Below are positions 30,651 through 43,622 of a DNA stretch of 64,000 nucleotides, one piece after another; position 1 is the first letter of the stretch; each line of letters begins with the position of its first letter. Source of the stretch: Unio delphinus (Eukaryota > Mollusca > Bivalvia > Unionida > Unionidae); assembly GCA_029339505.1 (NCBI GenBank), contig JAQISU010000170.1, forward strand, positions 1,390,001-1,454,000. The letters run 5' to 3'. Both the position numbers and the translations under genes were made by a program. Below the pieces are notes generated by a model, which saw only the letters and a program-made list of their open reading frames with translations, ran no database searches and was not told the origin of the DNA.

Positions 30651-31545
30651 ATACTCATGATTGCATTGTCTCTTTCTTCACATGAGACCTACTCATGACT
30701 GCATTGTCTCTTTCTTCACATGAGACCTACTCATGATTGCATTGTCTCTTTCTTCACATGAGACCTACTCATGACTGCATTGTCTCTTTCTTCACATGAG
30801 ACCTACTCATGACTGCATTGTCTCTTTCTTCACATGAGACCTACTCATGACTGCATTGTCTCTCTCTTCACATGAGACCTACTCATGACTGCATTGTCTC
30901 TTTCTTCACATGAGACCTACTCATGACTGCATTGTCTCTCTCTTCACATGAGACCTACTCATGACTGCATTGTCTCTCTCTTCACATGAGACCTACTCAT
31001 GACTGCATTGTCTCTCTCTTCACATGAGACCTACTCATGAGTCATGACTGCATTGTCTCTCTCATCACATGAGACCTACTCATGACTGCATTGTCTCTTC
31101 ACATGAGACCTACTCATGACTGCATTGTCTCTCTCATCACATGAGACCTACTCTCATGATTGCATCGTCTTTCTCTTCACTTGAGACCTACTCTCGTGAT
31201 TGCATTGTCTCTCTCTTCACATGAGACCTACTCATGACTGCATTGTCTCTCTCATCACATGAGACCTACTCTCATGATTGCATCGTCTTTCTCTTCACTT
31301 GAGACCTACTCTCGTGATTGCATTGTCTCTCTCTTCACATGAGACCTACTCATGACTGCATTGTCTCTCTCATCACATGAGACCTACTCTCATGATTGCA
31401 TCGTCTTTCTCTTCACTTGAGACCTACTCTCGTGATTGCATTGTCTCTCTCTTCACATGAGACCTACTCTCATGATTGCATTGTCTCTCTCTTCACATGA
31501 GACCTACTCTCATGAGTGCATTGTTTCTCTCTTCACATGAGACCT
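30651..31545. repeat. 38-bp minisatellite, about 23 units
   Basis: The unit is GACTGCATTGTCTCTTTCTT plus CACATGAGACCTACTCAT. Higher-order structure is visible near 31130-31440, where a set of variant units (TGATTGCATCGTCTTTCTCT, CACTTGAGACC, CTCTCGTGATTG) repeats three times. Confidence 0.95.
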
Positions 31546-32137
31546 CACAAAGAAACTTTTTCACATCTGCAAAAATCTTTGTAAAACTTAGATTTTCTTA
31601 ACAAATTAACCCCTAGCGCTGAGTTTACAGGGCATGAGGTAGTAGCCTACTGCCAAGGTCTGTAGTGTCGAGGTCATGCATGATACACTAAAGTGGGTGT
31701 TCCCCCCCCCCCTGCGTTTTGGGGTTGTAGAATTTGACCGACGTGCCTTGCCTCGTGTTGTAAAAGGTGACTAAGTAGAGGTGACCTGTTTGCCTTGGGT
31801 TGCGACCCATGTCGGAGGAGGAAAGGATCCTGGTAGTTGAGCGAAGGCTTCTTCGATGCAATACACTGCTTTGGCCTCTACTTCTCTTAGACGGGTGGTC
31901 GGGATGAACCCGGTATCAACAAATCGGCTGGTCATGCCGAGCCCTAGGAGGTCTTTATTTACTTTCTCACCTTTTCTATCTTTCTTGAATTTCTCTTTAT
32001 ACCACTGTTGCCTCTTCATTCTTTGATTTTAGCTTTCACTTTTCCAAGTACTAGAAGGCGGTGGCTTAACGGGTTAATCGGGAGGTAATTTTACCGACCC
32101 GTGAAGGAAACTTCAGGTTAATCCTAGGTAATTTTAT

Positions 32138-32757
32138 CTACTGAGTATAGCATCTGTGTATCTCTGGCACTTGAAAAGTGTCCCCTTGTTGAGCTCCATG
32201 GTGGCCGGAGAGCATGGGTGCTGAACATCGGTCCTCGTGATGGCCGTATTTTTGACACTTATAGCATTGAAGGGGGTTTGGTATGTAGATCTCAACCTTT
32301 ACTTGCAAAAACCCAACCTTGACCACTTTGGGCACTGTTGGTTTATTAAAGGTGAGTACAAATGTGTTGGTGTCTTGCAGGTTATTATTACGTTTAATAC
32401 GTATTCTACACACTGCAGTGACACCTTCATGCTTCATCCCTTCGATGATATCTGTGTCATTGACTCCAAGGAAGTGTGAGCGAATGAGGTCACTGGAATG
32501 TCGAAGAATGTTTTCATCTTTTTGAGATTTTCCGTTTGACACCTTCATTCACATTCAACGAGAAGACAGCCCGATTTCAATTTTTTGACACTTTTTGTGT
32601 ACTGATTAACCTCATTAAAGTTTTCTCAATTACAAAAGGAGATAGTGTTGTAATTGGTTTTTCAGCATCTGTTGACTATTTGACCATGAAGCGTGGGAAT
32701 GACTCCACACCACATGGTTCTTCATCAGAGTCGGATAGTGGTTTCATTCGTTTGTTT
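32138..32757 (-). pseudogene. LINE ORF1 (gag-like, CCHC knuckle), inverted relative to ORF2
   Basis: On the minus strand it starts MKPLSDSDEEPCGVESFPRF and continues, with two stops and a frame change, to an open stretch of 136 aa. That stretch has an RRM-like segment (GVTAVCRIRIKRNNN, then NTFVLTFNKP) and a zinc knuckle CYKCQKYGHHEDRC. This is a typical ORF1 of RNase H-bearing LINEs. Its orientation is opposite to the ORF2 only 110 bp away. Confidence 0.8.
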
Positions 32758-32868
32758 TGATTTTTAAAAAAAAAATCCATGATTTTGTATTAAAGTATCA
32801 GCACCCATGTACAAATTTTCTATGTGAATAGTCTAACTTAGCTCCAGAATCTGCAGCATAATTTTATA

Positions 32869-35800
32869 ATGCAGAACACCATCATACAATGCAACTGTCA
32901 AGAACTTAAAGCTAACTACAATGATATTCTTCTGCTTTTAAATGAACACGATCCTGCTATACAATGTTTACAGGAAACATTCCTGAAAGAGACAGATAAA
33001 ACTATATTTAAAAACCCTGTTCAACACATACTTTCAAAATGCTGACACTTTACATCGAATGATTACATTTTGCTCTATTTACTTTACCACCAAACACCAA
33101 CTAGTACCAAATGAATTAGACAATATTGTTCAACAACTTCCCACGCCCTTCGTTTTACTCGGGGATTTTAATGCCCATAATATTTTATGGGGATCGAATC
33201 ACATAAACAACAGAGGCCATAAAAAAGAAGATTTCATATCTAGACACGACCTGTGTCTATATAACACTAACTCACCCTATAAACATTACTCGTATCATAG
33301 AGTTCCTGAAAGCAGTAAATCTGTACTCTAAACTTTGACTTAAAGTAGAAGATTTCATTTCTAGACATCATTTGTGTCTATATAATAATAACTCACTGAC
33401 ATATTTACACCCAGGAACGGGCACATACACATGCATAGACTTGACAATTTGCTCTCCTTCGCTGCTTTTAGACTATGAATGGAAGGTTGCTGATGACCTT
33501 CACAGCAGTAATCACTTTCCAATCACTCTTGAAAATAACTCTAAAATTGATGACGCAATTCCACAATGGAATATAAAGAAGGCAGACTGGGCTATGTTTG
33601 AAACACTATGTAAAACTAGACTAAATAATGATACAGTATTCAACGCTGTTAATCCTATACAGCATTTTACTTCAATTCTAATTACAATTGCATATGAATC
33701 TATTCCTAAATCCTCACCGAATAGTAAGAAATCGCAAAAACCTTGGGTAACCAAGGATTGCAAAGACACCATTAGACAATGCCGAGAAGCATTAAAACAA
33801 TTCAACAATCATCCAACGCCTGAAAATTTAAACAAATATCGTATTGCCCGGGCTAAAACTCTACGCACAGTCAAAGAATGTAAACGTGCATCCTGGAAGA
33901 AATATATTAATTCTATAAACTCTCGTTCGTCAATGAAACAAGTTTGAGATACTATTAAAAAAATAAATGGAAAGAGGAAAAACAATTCTATTTGACACCT
34001 TAAAAACAATAGCAATTTTAGTTCGAAACGTGACATAGCAAATATTCTTGGCGATAGTTTCTCAAAAAACTTTTATCATCTAATTATTCAGAAGAATTTC
34101 GAAGAATAAAATCTCAAAAAGAAAAGTCACGTTTAAAATTCACATCGAACAACACTGAAAGATATAACCAGCTGTTTACTTTATTGGAGCTTAGGGAGGC
34201 TTTAGACAAGACCCATGATACATCCGCTGGGCCTGACGAAGTACATTTATTTACCAGTTCTTGAAACACCTCCCAGAATCGTCTGTGACATTACTTCTGA
34301 AAATCTTTAATGATTTATGGATTGCTGGTAATGTACCTAAGAGCTGGAAAGAAGCAATAGTAATACCGATTCCCAAACCAGGCAAAGATATCGAAGATCC
34401 TAACAGCTATTGGCCCATTGCACTGACAAGCTGCGTGTGCAAAACAATGGAATGAATGATTAATTCTCGGCTTGTATGGCACTTGAAAAGTAACAATTTA
34501 ATATCACCTTTCCAAAGTGGCTTCCATTCTGGTCGTAGTACCAACGATTATCTGGTTAGACTGGAAACATTTATTCGCGATGCATTTATCAAGAAGGAAC
34601 ATTTAGTAGCAGTCTTCTTTGATTTAGAAAAGGCCTATGACACAACATGGAAGTACAGGATACTAAATGACCTGCACGATCTGGGTCTAAAAAGCCGTCT
34701 GCACTCTTTCATCACCGATTTTCTCTCCGACAGAGAAAATTGGTATGATTAGGCTCAACCCTCAACGATATACACGAACAAGAGATGGGTGTGCCCCAGG
34801 GCAGTATTTTATCTGTGATGCTGTTTAATATCAAAATCAATAGCATCACCAAGTGTTTGGCTCCTGGTGTGGATTGCTCATTATATGTAGACGATTTTTT
34901 AATTTATTATCGATCAAAGCACATGCATACAATTAAAAGGCAACTCCAACAAAATATCAACAAGATCCAAAATTGGGCCAGTAATGATGGTTTCAAATTT
35001 TCTAAATCTAAAACAGTATGCATGCATTTCTGTCAGTTGCGAAGACATCATGATGACCCTAAACTCACGCTGGACGGAACACGTATTCCATTTGTTGAGG
35101 AAACAAAGTTTTTGGGTATTATCTTCGACAGAAAACTGACTTTTATTCCACACATCAAGAATTTGAAAGCTAAATGCTTAAAAGCTTTAAATCTACTTAT
35201 AGTAATTATGCACACTGACTGGGGTGCTCATAAAAAAGTTCTCCAAAATTTATATAGAACATTTATCTGCTCATTACTAGACTATGGATGCGTTGTTTAT
35301 GGTTCAGCTAGGAAGTTCTATTTGTAAATGCTTGACCCAATTCTTCATCAGGGAATAAGACTCGCTCTAGGAGCATTTAATACATCTCCATGTGAAAGCC
35401 TTCTCGCGGAAGCGAATGAACCACCTTTATTGCATCGCAGAGAAATGCTTTCTGCACAGTACGCTCTCAGATTAAGATCAATTCCTCTGAATCCTGCTTT
35501 TTCGGCTGTTTTTCAACCAAAATACAGAACTTTATATGAAAATAAACCAAATGCCATACCTTCATTTGGCATAAGAAGATCATCCAGCCTTGACAATATC
35601 AAAATTAATCTCTGTACAGTTCAGAAAACTTTTGTCACGAGAACACCACCTTGGCTCTTTAAGCAACCCAAAGTGAATTTTAGGTTACACGATGGGAATA
35701 AATCTGAGACAGACCCTGCCATCTTCCAGAACTCTTATCATGAACTCCTCAACGATTTTACAAATTACACTAAATTTTATACTGATGGATCAAAGGTTGA

Positions 35801-36489
35801 TGACAAGGCTGCTGCGGCCTTCGTTAGTTGCAAACACATAACAAAAGATCGTTTGCCAAATGTGTCCATTTTTTCAGCGGAAATCAGAGTAATAGACCTT
35901 GCTCTGAAATTTGTCGAGCAAAAACGTATTTTAAATAGTATTATCTTCTGTGACTCACTATCAGTGCTTCAGTCGCTACACAAAAGATAATTGGATAATC
36001 CATTATTAGTCAATATTCTCGTCAAAAGCTCGGAGCTTAATACCTCCTACAACATAGTATACTGTTGGTTACCTAGCCATATTGGTATTATAGGTAATGA
36101 AGAAGCAGAATGGGCTGCTAAGATGGCTCTATCCCAAGAACCATCGGATTTTAAATTACCGTTTACTGATTTTAAACCTTGTATCAAAAAGTACCTACGT
36201 CAGAAGTGGCAGGCATCATGGGATGATGCAGTCAATGACAAACTTAATGCCATCAAACCAACCCAGGGAGAATGGACTCCTTCCGTAGGGAGGAGGTTGT
36301 AATTGCAAGAATCAGAAATGGTCATACATACATTACCCACTCCCACATACTAAAAGGTGAAGATCCACCAGAGTGTGTTTCTTGCAATGAACCATTCACT
36401 GTTAAGCACTTTATGACTGAGTGTTCTTACCTGCAATCTACGCGTGATACATACTATAATGTACATGACATGAAGGAACTTGTATTTTA
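32869..36489 (+). pseudogene. LINE ORF2: endonuclease-reverse transcriptase-RNase H, several stops
   Basis: Begins MQNTIIQCNCQELKANY, with the endonuclease QET and LLGDFNAHNILWGS motifs. A segment around EDFISRH.LCLYN is duplicated (33225-33400). RT follows: AGPDEVH, VIPIPKPGKD, FQSGFHSGRSTND, FFDLEKAYDTTW, GVPQGSILS and the active site LYVDDF (34885-34905). RNase H: KFYTDGSKVDDKAAAAF, then a C-terminal WLPSHIGIIGNEEAEWAAK block. Finally a CVSCNEPFTVKHFMTEC zinc motif. In-frame stops occur near 33330, 33945, 34455, 34750, 35327 and 35988, plus shifts. Confidence 0.9.
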
Positions 36490-38317
36490 GATTTCCTGAA
36501 GGAAGTAAATCTTTATTTTAATCTATAACTTGTATGCTATCACCTAATTTGCATTATCTAATGCAAATACGACCTCTTATCTTAACATCTTTTCATCAAC
36601 ATACACCATTTACATCTCCCGTTGTTTGGGAAACTTCATATTTTAATGTTACAAACATCTTACCATTTTACTTTGAACTATTTGGTTTTCTATGTCGCTG
36701 GCTGATATAAAACCTTTTAGTATTTTTAACATGTTTAAGTAGAACCTATTGTATGGCGCTAAATAGCCCAAGTGTACTGGTGAGCCATTAAAAATCAAAC
36801 AAACTAAAGTGGGTGGTATTAGAGAAAGGTAAACATATTTAGCTCTACAAAGATACCAAATGATCTGGACATTTTAGTTGCACTACAAGATACAGAGGAA
36901 AACACCTAATTTTTTGGACCCATTTATTTTTCACCCAAAATTTGCCCATGGTCAGAATCCAATTTTGTGTCCAGATTTTAGACTTTATAGTCACAGGTCT
37001 AAGGCAGACCGGTCTCTGCAAAAAGTAGGATAAGGTGAACATTTTGAACTCCCAACGTTTCACCTTCTGTTCATGCACCAGCAAACTAACCAATGGAAAA
37101 CATTTTTTTTTTAGCACAACTAGGCATTGGGCTAATGGAAACTTGCTTGCAAGTCGATGCATTAGGATGTATTCAGAAATAGTCCCAAAATGTGTTTCCT
37201 ACTCAGCAAGTCTGGTTTCTTGCTTCATATTTTATAGCAAAGTGCAGTGCAGATAATTACAAAGCAGGGAACCAGACTAATCAATAATAACAAAGCAGTG
37301 ATGTAAACACATTGTTTTTATGTGCACATGAAGGTTGTTGAAACCAACTGAAAAATAATATTAATGATCTTTCAGAGGTTGGACATCTTGAAAATTGAAG
37401 TAATTTATACAGAAAAATGAGCATTTTCTCAAGAAAGAGCACTTTGTTGAAAATTAATCTCAACACGATTATAAAACATATTCATGGATTAAACAAGCCC
37501 ATATATCTCCACTCCCCATGTGGTTATTTCAATGTCCAGTGGTGATGGCATAACTTTTTATATTTTTCTAGGTCTCTTGGTAAATTTTACTCTTATTTAT
37601 AGTGCAGTCTATGTTTTTGGTCACTGTTGTGTGTGCGGGCTATCAAGATAAGAATCACACATCTCTATCTACATGCATAAATTACATATATGTTTTTGGA
37701 TAGCTTTAATTATCAGCATATCTAATTCAGGATCAGAGAAAAAGAAAATGACAATAAACACTATGAACATGTTAGATAAATATACAATTACAGTAAACAT
37801 TTTTTGTTTTACTCAAGTTGTATTTTTTTATTGTCATATATTGGGGCAAGTTCAACTCTCCCAAGGGCAAATTCAGTTTCCTATATTATAGTGGTAAACT
37901 GTACTTCTTTTGTACTGCAACCCTATTTTTAATATTCTTTTAGCCCATTTATGTATTTGACAAGATTTAAAATTTTAACAACCTTTTCAGAAATTCCTCA
38001 TACTGTAGAAGTCAATAGGCATTTGGAAGCGGAAACTCAATATAGCAAGGTACTGGTACGCATTGCTTTAAATGTGATCAATAATTTAAATAGCCAGCTG
38101 CCATTTCAGAGAATAAATAATCGTGACTTTCTGTTAAGAGGCTTTTACTATTTGAATCTTACTTTAAACATTGATATATTTTTATCTAAACTTTAAAGTG
38201 TATAAAGTTTATAATTCTTTCGTTCACACTTAGTGTTAAGTTCGTTGACTAAGTAAAAGTTGTTTTTTAAATTGTCGGACCTAAAAACTTTATAGTTTTA
38301 TTGGGAAAGTATTAAAG

Positions 38318-38512
38318 CATGTGGTAGGTCAACTGGTAGATTGCATGATGTGTAATCTATCGGATGAGGGTTTAATAGCTGCCCAGGCCAACACTGGTTG
38401 AGTGCCTGTTTAGTTTTTGGGGGGAAGGCACCTAGCTCCCATTTAATCAGCATGATATAACCAATAGCATTCTAAACTGTTGTTAAAGTAAGCCCTCCTC
38501 TAATAAAAATAA
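38318..38512 (+). mobile_element. degenerate tRNA-derived SINE-like segment
   Basis: GTGGTAGGTCAACTGGTAGA and GGATGAGGGTTTAATAGCTG sit at A- and B-box-like spacing. The body GGCACCTAGCTCCCATTTAA follows and the end is A-rich. Weak match only. Confidence 0.45.
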
Positions 38513-38740
38513 AACAATTTCTTGGGTCTGATATCATTTTGACTATTGGTCATAGACGTACAGAAATGTAGACAATTTGTGCCTCTGAACTTCATCATTT
38601 GTAAAATGCTTACAGTTGGTACAATACCTGATATCTCTACAATGGAATGCATCTTCAGTATAAAATTTTAATTTATATGGTTATTAATGTATTAGAGCAG
38701 ATTTCTCTGACTAAACACTTGAACTATTCTTTTTTATCAG

Positions 38741-38792
38741 AACCCGAAGCAGTCTGTTGACAGGTTATTATCCTTACCATGTGGGACTTCAG
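38741..38792 (+). CDS. arylsulfatase exon 3
   Basis: AG acceptor at 38739-38740 and GTGAGC donor at 38793. Reads (P)TRSSLLTGYYPYHVGLQ, completing the C-T-P-T-R active-site motif split by intron 2. The length of 52 bases keeps the frame. Confidence 0.95.
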
Positions 38793-41700
38793 GTGAGCAG
38801 TTAGTGTATTGCATTAGAATGCTGAAAAAATATTGAAATATTAATATTTTATAGGGTCTTATCATCCGACGAAATCTGTATATGTTTCATTAAAGTCGTG
38901 TTCATTCCACTCATTGTTTGCCCATTTTCCTCGTATTGTGTAAGATTTTATATAATTTTACATTAATGTTTTTCCCAATTTAAAGAGCATCAACAGAAAA
39001 AATAGCATAAAACAAGTAGGAGTCAAATGTTACGTGTCGTGTATTGATATATATCATGATATAGAATCCAAAAATGATACATTATTGATACATACATCAA
39101 CAGGGAGGTCTTGTCAGTTTTAGAAGGATCATCATTTATAGGGTGCTGTCATTGCAGATCTGTCACTATTCAGTATAAGCCATATTTCCATTGTGCAATT
39201 GTAGACAGACGTACAGTAATCCCCTTCTTGAAGTTCCCCCCCCCCCCCCCCCCCCCCCGAACCAGTGGCCAACGCTTCTTATGGTCAGAATCCCTTAGCA
39301 CCGAAAAGTATGTATTCAAAATACCCCTTAAGAATGGCTACCCCTCTAACATGACTAATAGCCAGCACATTTTACAAAAATGTAAAATGTTCCCTGCATG
39401 AGCTGCCACTTTTGTTTCAGATGTATCCAGAACCAATAATTAATTCATATCATGATGTAAGGTAAGTAATAAGATTATCTCTATTGTTGATACTTATCTC
39501 TCATGTCAAGTTTTCATTACTGAAAGAAGTGTTGACTAAAGTACATGTAACGGTAAGATTAATATTATATCATTGTCTATAAAACCTGGCATTTACAGGA
39601 AATGGGCGTAACAATGTTGTGATAGAGTTTGAGGCTTCACACATCTAGAGTTCTTCTCTTTTGATGATTACAACCAGACTTAATTGTCAAGATCACACCA
39701 AGGTCAACACACACAGAACTTAACCTTGAACAAAATGGGGTACCAGAGAAAGACCGAAAAATCATGTGACAACACATTTTTCACTTCCTTTACAAAGAAG
39801 GCATTTCATATCCACGCGAAAGATATATTGTCTGCATAATTAAATCACATACAGTTAGCAACATCTAATAAATCATTACCAAACATTAACATGTCATCAC
39901 ATAAACGAAGACATATTATTTTAGAAGAAAGTCAGTTATTCTACTCGATGACATTGGGTGAGGTGGGGAGGGTAGACATGTTGAGCAATTTTATGTTGAA
40001 AAGATTTGAATAAACAATGTTGGGGAAATGGAGCAAATGTAAGATTATTTTTTTAATGCATGTTCCAAGATTTATGATGTTTTTGAATGGTTTTGAAACG
40101 TGCATGACAACAATACCCACTCACTTATCATGCTTATGCCAAGAATAAGATGTATGTATATTCAGTTGAAATAAGTCTATTATTATAAAGTGTATTATTG
40201 TAACAAGAAGATCCTTTGATGTTACTTATAAATGAAGAATGATAATACATGAAGATATTTAATGCTCTCATACATGTAGTTTTCTTACATTACATATACT
40301 TCACAAAAAATGTAGTCCCCTCAGGAAAGGCCACCTGTCTTAGAAGGCCACATTCCTGGTGCAGAAGGGATGGCTGTATAAGAGGGGGACCACTGAACTT
40401 ATAATCTGTTCATGTGCCATTCTCATCCTTGACATGGTTACTAAAATAATCTTAAAGATACAACTCTACTAGTCATTTTTAATTCTAATTAAACTTTATG
40501 CCTTTCTATGCTGCTCCATTTGATTGAAGGCAAGATTTATCTTGATCACCACATCCTTTGTTTTGCACTGCATGAATGCTTTCAAAAACATGTTGTTCAA
40601 CAGTTTTATTTCTTCAACTTCAGTAACTGTTATAAAAGTGTTATGATGTATATTAGATACAAAAAAATTCTGATATTTCCTTGTGCAAGGAAAATCTTGT
40701 GTAGAACAGGCCCGGGACTGGAAGCAAAGATGACTGACAGATAAATCCCTCTCACTGTATTTCCTGCAGATGCAAAGCAGATGTCATGACCACATGCACT
40801 TGTGTCTGTCAGTGAATAAAAGAAAATTAATTGCTCTAAATTCTTTATTCACGTGTTATGGGCAACTTTTGTGGGAAGTGTTTCTGTTTCATTGTTTCTT
40901 CTTGGATTGTCTTTGGAGGCCTACACTTCCAGTGTGTCACACTGAAAATAAGCTGATGCATTCTAACTTAAAGAAATAAAGTTCAAAAACTAATATTTTT
41001 CATGACTTCTGAAGGTTAAAATAACTTGTATAGTCTTAGTATCATTTTTTATTGATTTTTTTTTACACTTGCCGTTGTGCTGATACATCAATACATCAAA
41101 GCATCAATTAATTGTTTCATCCCTAAGAAATGTAGTAAAAGTGGATGAGGCAAAAGAGTCACATTTTGCTTGTTTGGGGCTTTAAACATTTTTAATAAAT
41201 GTTTTTTTTGTATTGAGTGTGTGTGTGATTTGAAATTTTTAACATAGCTTTCACAATTTTTCAGTCCTATTGCTACAATGTCTTCAGTGTGGCAGAACTT
41301 GTTTGATATCACTTATGATTACATCTCGGCCCAATGACCTCAACGTGTCAGTATGCCATATCAAACTCACTCTTTCTTTATGCTGTATTGTGCTTGTATT
41401 ACATGTACATGTATTATCAAGCTCATTTCAAACTAAAACAAAAATATCAACCGATCAAATGCCAAATGCACCCAAGTTTTGAGATTCAAAATCAAATTTC
41501 TTTAGCAAAAAAACTTCAGTGGCCTTGTGGTTAGAGAATCCACCTCGGATGAGGAAGGTCGCAGGATCAAACCCTAGCCGAGGCATACCATTGACTTATA
41601 AAAATGATAGTAGCAGCTGCCTCGTTTGGCACTCATCATTAAGAGGTTAGCGCTAGGACTGGTCAGCCTGGTGTCAGGATAATGTGGCTGGGTTGGACAT

Positions 41701-42292
41701 CATGCTATGTGTCTGCGGCATGATGCCCCATTGCAACACATCACTATAAACTGACACACTTCAGACGTGATAGCGATTTGACTTCAAAATTGTTAAAGCT
41801 ATGTAAAAAGTCCAAATCGCACACATTCATGCACATATACACACATTTTGACCCATGTCCTCTTATCATTTTGAATATGAAATCTTTATATTTTTGTTTC
41901 TGTCATAATCTTTCTTTGCCAGTTAGGTTCTTTCTTTTTAATCTTTGTGAAAAAAGATAGATTTAATGGAGTCAGTTTAAGAATATCTAGGGTCCAGGAT
42001 TATGTAATTTTACATATTAGCAGTCCAATACTAGCATTTAGAGTTCCAGGATATTTTGGAATTTACTGTATTTTGAGGGCTACTAATTTCCATGGATGTT
42101 ATGACAGCTATGAAGAATAGTTTTTAAAGCCAAAAGAATCATACTCATTCATTTGTATGACCCCTTCCACATTCAATGAATTTATCCAAAAAAAGAGAAT
42201 TTTGTTTTTGCATAGACTATAAATATTGATGTAGATGTAAATAAATGAATTTACAACATGATATTTACTCTCGTAATTTCTTTATTTTGTAG
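38793..42292. other. arylsulfatase intron 3
   Basis: 3.5 kb, AT-rich, with a C20 tract at about 39239-39258 and one SINE (41514-41768). No other feature recognised. Confidence 0.7.
41514..41768 (+). mobile_element. tRNA-derived SINE (family A), near full length
   Basis: Head GTGGCCTTGTGGTTAGAGAA (A box) and GCAGGATCAAACCC (B box). The body, with GCACTCATCATTAAGAGGTT, AGGACTGGTCAGCCTGGTGT and CATCACTATAAACTG, matches the reverse complement of 45110-45385 throughout. Confidence 0.85.
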
Positions 42293-42396
42293 CACAATGT
42301 CATCCATTCATCACAACCTGGTCACCTGTACATGAATTTTACCCTTCTTTCACAGAAGCTTAAAGAACTGGATTATGTCACTCATATGGTTGGAAA
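42293..42396 (+). CDS. arylsulfatase exon 4
   Basis: AG acceptor at 42291-42292 and GTGAGT donor at 42397. Reads HNVIHSSQPGHLYMNFTLLS, then QKLKELDYVTHMVGK. The final Lys (codon split AA|A) belongs to the conserved GKWHLG block of sulfatases. Confidence 0.95.
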
Positions 42397-43512
42397 GTGA
42401 GTATCTCCTAGGGCTTTTCCTCTCTTAAAGGTACGAGAGAATTAGAACTTAGTTGAATATAATATGGTTCATGGTGGTAATCGGTTGTAAGGGGATTTTA
42501 TGTTAACCTGTGCAATTTTGTGGGTGGATAGGATTTTTGGAAAATTGCCTTCCACCCTCTCCATATTTTTATTTTTAGAACAGCCTTTACAACAGTAATT
42601 TTTCATTTATGCAGCCATATTTTTCAATAGAATACCAGATAATTCTAGACTTTAATTGTGTGCATTATTCTTCTTTTGAGGTGGATAGATGAATGGATGG
42701 TGATTGAGTGGATGGATGGATGATCCATCTGTCTGTTTGTCTACTTTGTCTTCTCCATTTTTTTTCTCTCAATTAAGTATTCATTATGATTGGATATTAC
42801 TAAGAACTAAGGTTAGATATTGGTGGACTGCTCCAGTAGCCTAGGTGGTTAGTGTGTTTGCTTCACATGTGGGAGGTCACAGGCTTGAACCCCAACTGAG
42901 TCATATTAAATACCATGCTTCTTAAGCAGCTATTTCTTACAACCGTTTTAATTATCTACTGAACTTAAGCTGGACAGCCTGATTAAGTAATGGCTGATCA
43001 AATTGATATTTTAGCATAAAACCAACGGACCCAATTTTTAAGTTTAATCTGGAAACATATATTATCCGGCTTGTATTGACCAATGTTCTATCCACTGGTA
43101 AATGTTTGTTTGTGGGTTATCTAACTTGGTCCGCATGTTCCATACAACATTGGCCCTGTGTGGTAAGGGAGAGTAAATCACCACGACTTACCTTTTGCAT
43201 GCTGTTTATTTTGTTGCATGTTTTACCCACAGTGTCAGACAAATACCAGTATGCAAGTATGTTTGGTCATTTTTCTGACAGCTCTTGTTTTATTTACAAA
43301 TATTTAAATACTTTGTTTTTGGTAAAGGAGCAAGAAGGCTTCATTTTCATTTATGGCACAAAATAGATGCATAGTTGGATGGGACGTAGCTGTACCACAG
43401 TCATATAGATTTTGAAGTCAGATGTATTTATTTCATATTGTCTGAGAGAAGGAGAGAGAGTTAGCTTTCTTTTATATCTCAATTTTGCTTTAATAGGGTT
43501 TGACATTTTCAG
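42397..43512. other. arylsulfatase intron 4
   Basis: 1.1 kb with a short GATGGATG tract near 42680-42725 and a SINE (42826-43035). Confidence 0.75.
42826..43035 (+). mobile_element. tRNA-derived SINE (family C)
   Basis: Head TAGCCTAGGTGGTTAGTGTG (A box) and GGTCACAGGCTTGAACCCC (B box) at tRNA-like spacing. The body contains CTGAACTTAAGCTGGACAGC, and it ends near TTTTAGCATAAAACC. Different body from families A and B. Confidence 0.7.
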
Positions 43513-43622
43513 ATGGCACCTGGGATTCTGTAACTGGAATTACACCCCTACCTACAGAGGTTTTGACAGTTTCCTTGGCATGTATTCAGGGGCAGAAGAC
43601 TACTACACCCATTCGACAAGAT
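43513..43622 (+). CDS. arylsulfatase exon 5
   Basis: AG acceptor at 43511-43512 and GTATGT donor at 43623. Reads (K)WHLGFCNWNYTPTYRGFDS, then FLGMYSGAEDYYTHSTR. KWHLG and the P-T-Y-R-GFD-x-F-G block are family signatures. It ends with one base of a Tyr codon. Confidence 0.95.

Larger units (their letters stand above)
31600..36795 (+). mobile_element. non-LTR retrotransposon with endonuclease, RT and RNase H (I/Nimb-like)
   Basis: ORF2 with apurinic-type endonuclease, RT and RNase H occupies 32869-36489 on the plus strand. The 3' end is near 36795 after GGCGCTAAATAGCCC and AATCAAACAAAC. RNase H after the RT places it in the I superfamily. The segment carrying ORF1 (32138-32757) is on the minus strand. 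The 31600-32137 segment resembles an untranslated leader. The left boundary is not defined by a target duplication that I can see. Many stops: inactive. Confidence 0.85.
28671..38740. other. arylsulfatase intron 2
   Basis: About 10 kb. It contains a 38-bp minisatellite (30651-31545), a LINE with RNase H (31600-36795) and a weak SINE-like segment near 38320. The remaining sequence is AT-rich with nothing recognised. Confidence 0.75.

Noticed and set aside
30651..31545. Regular repeat array that could suggest CRISPR
   Set aside because: Units are contiguous with no unique spacers.
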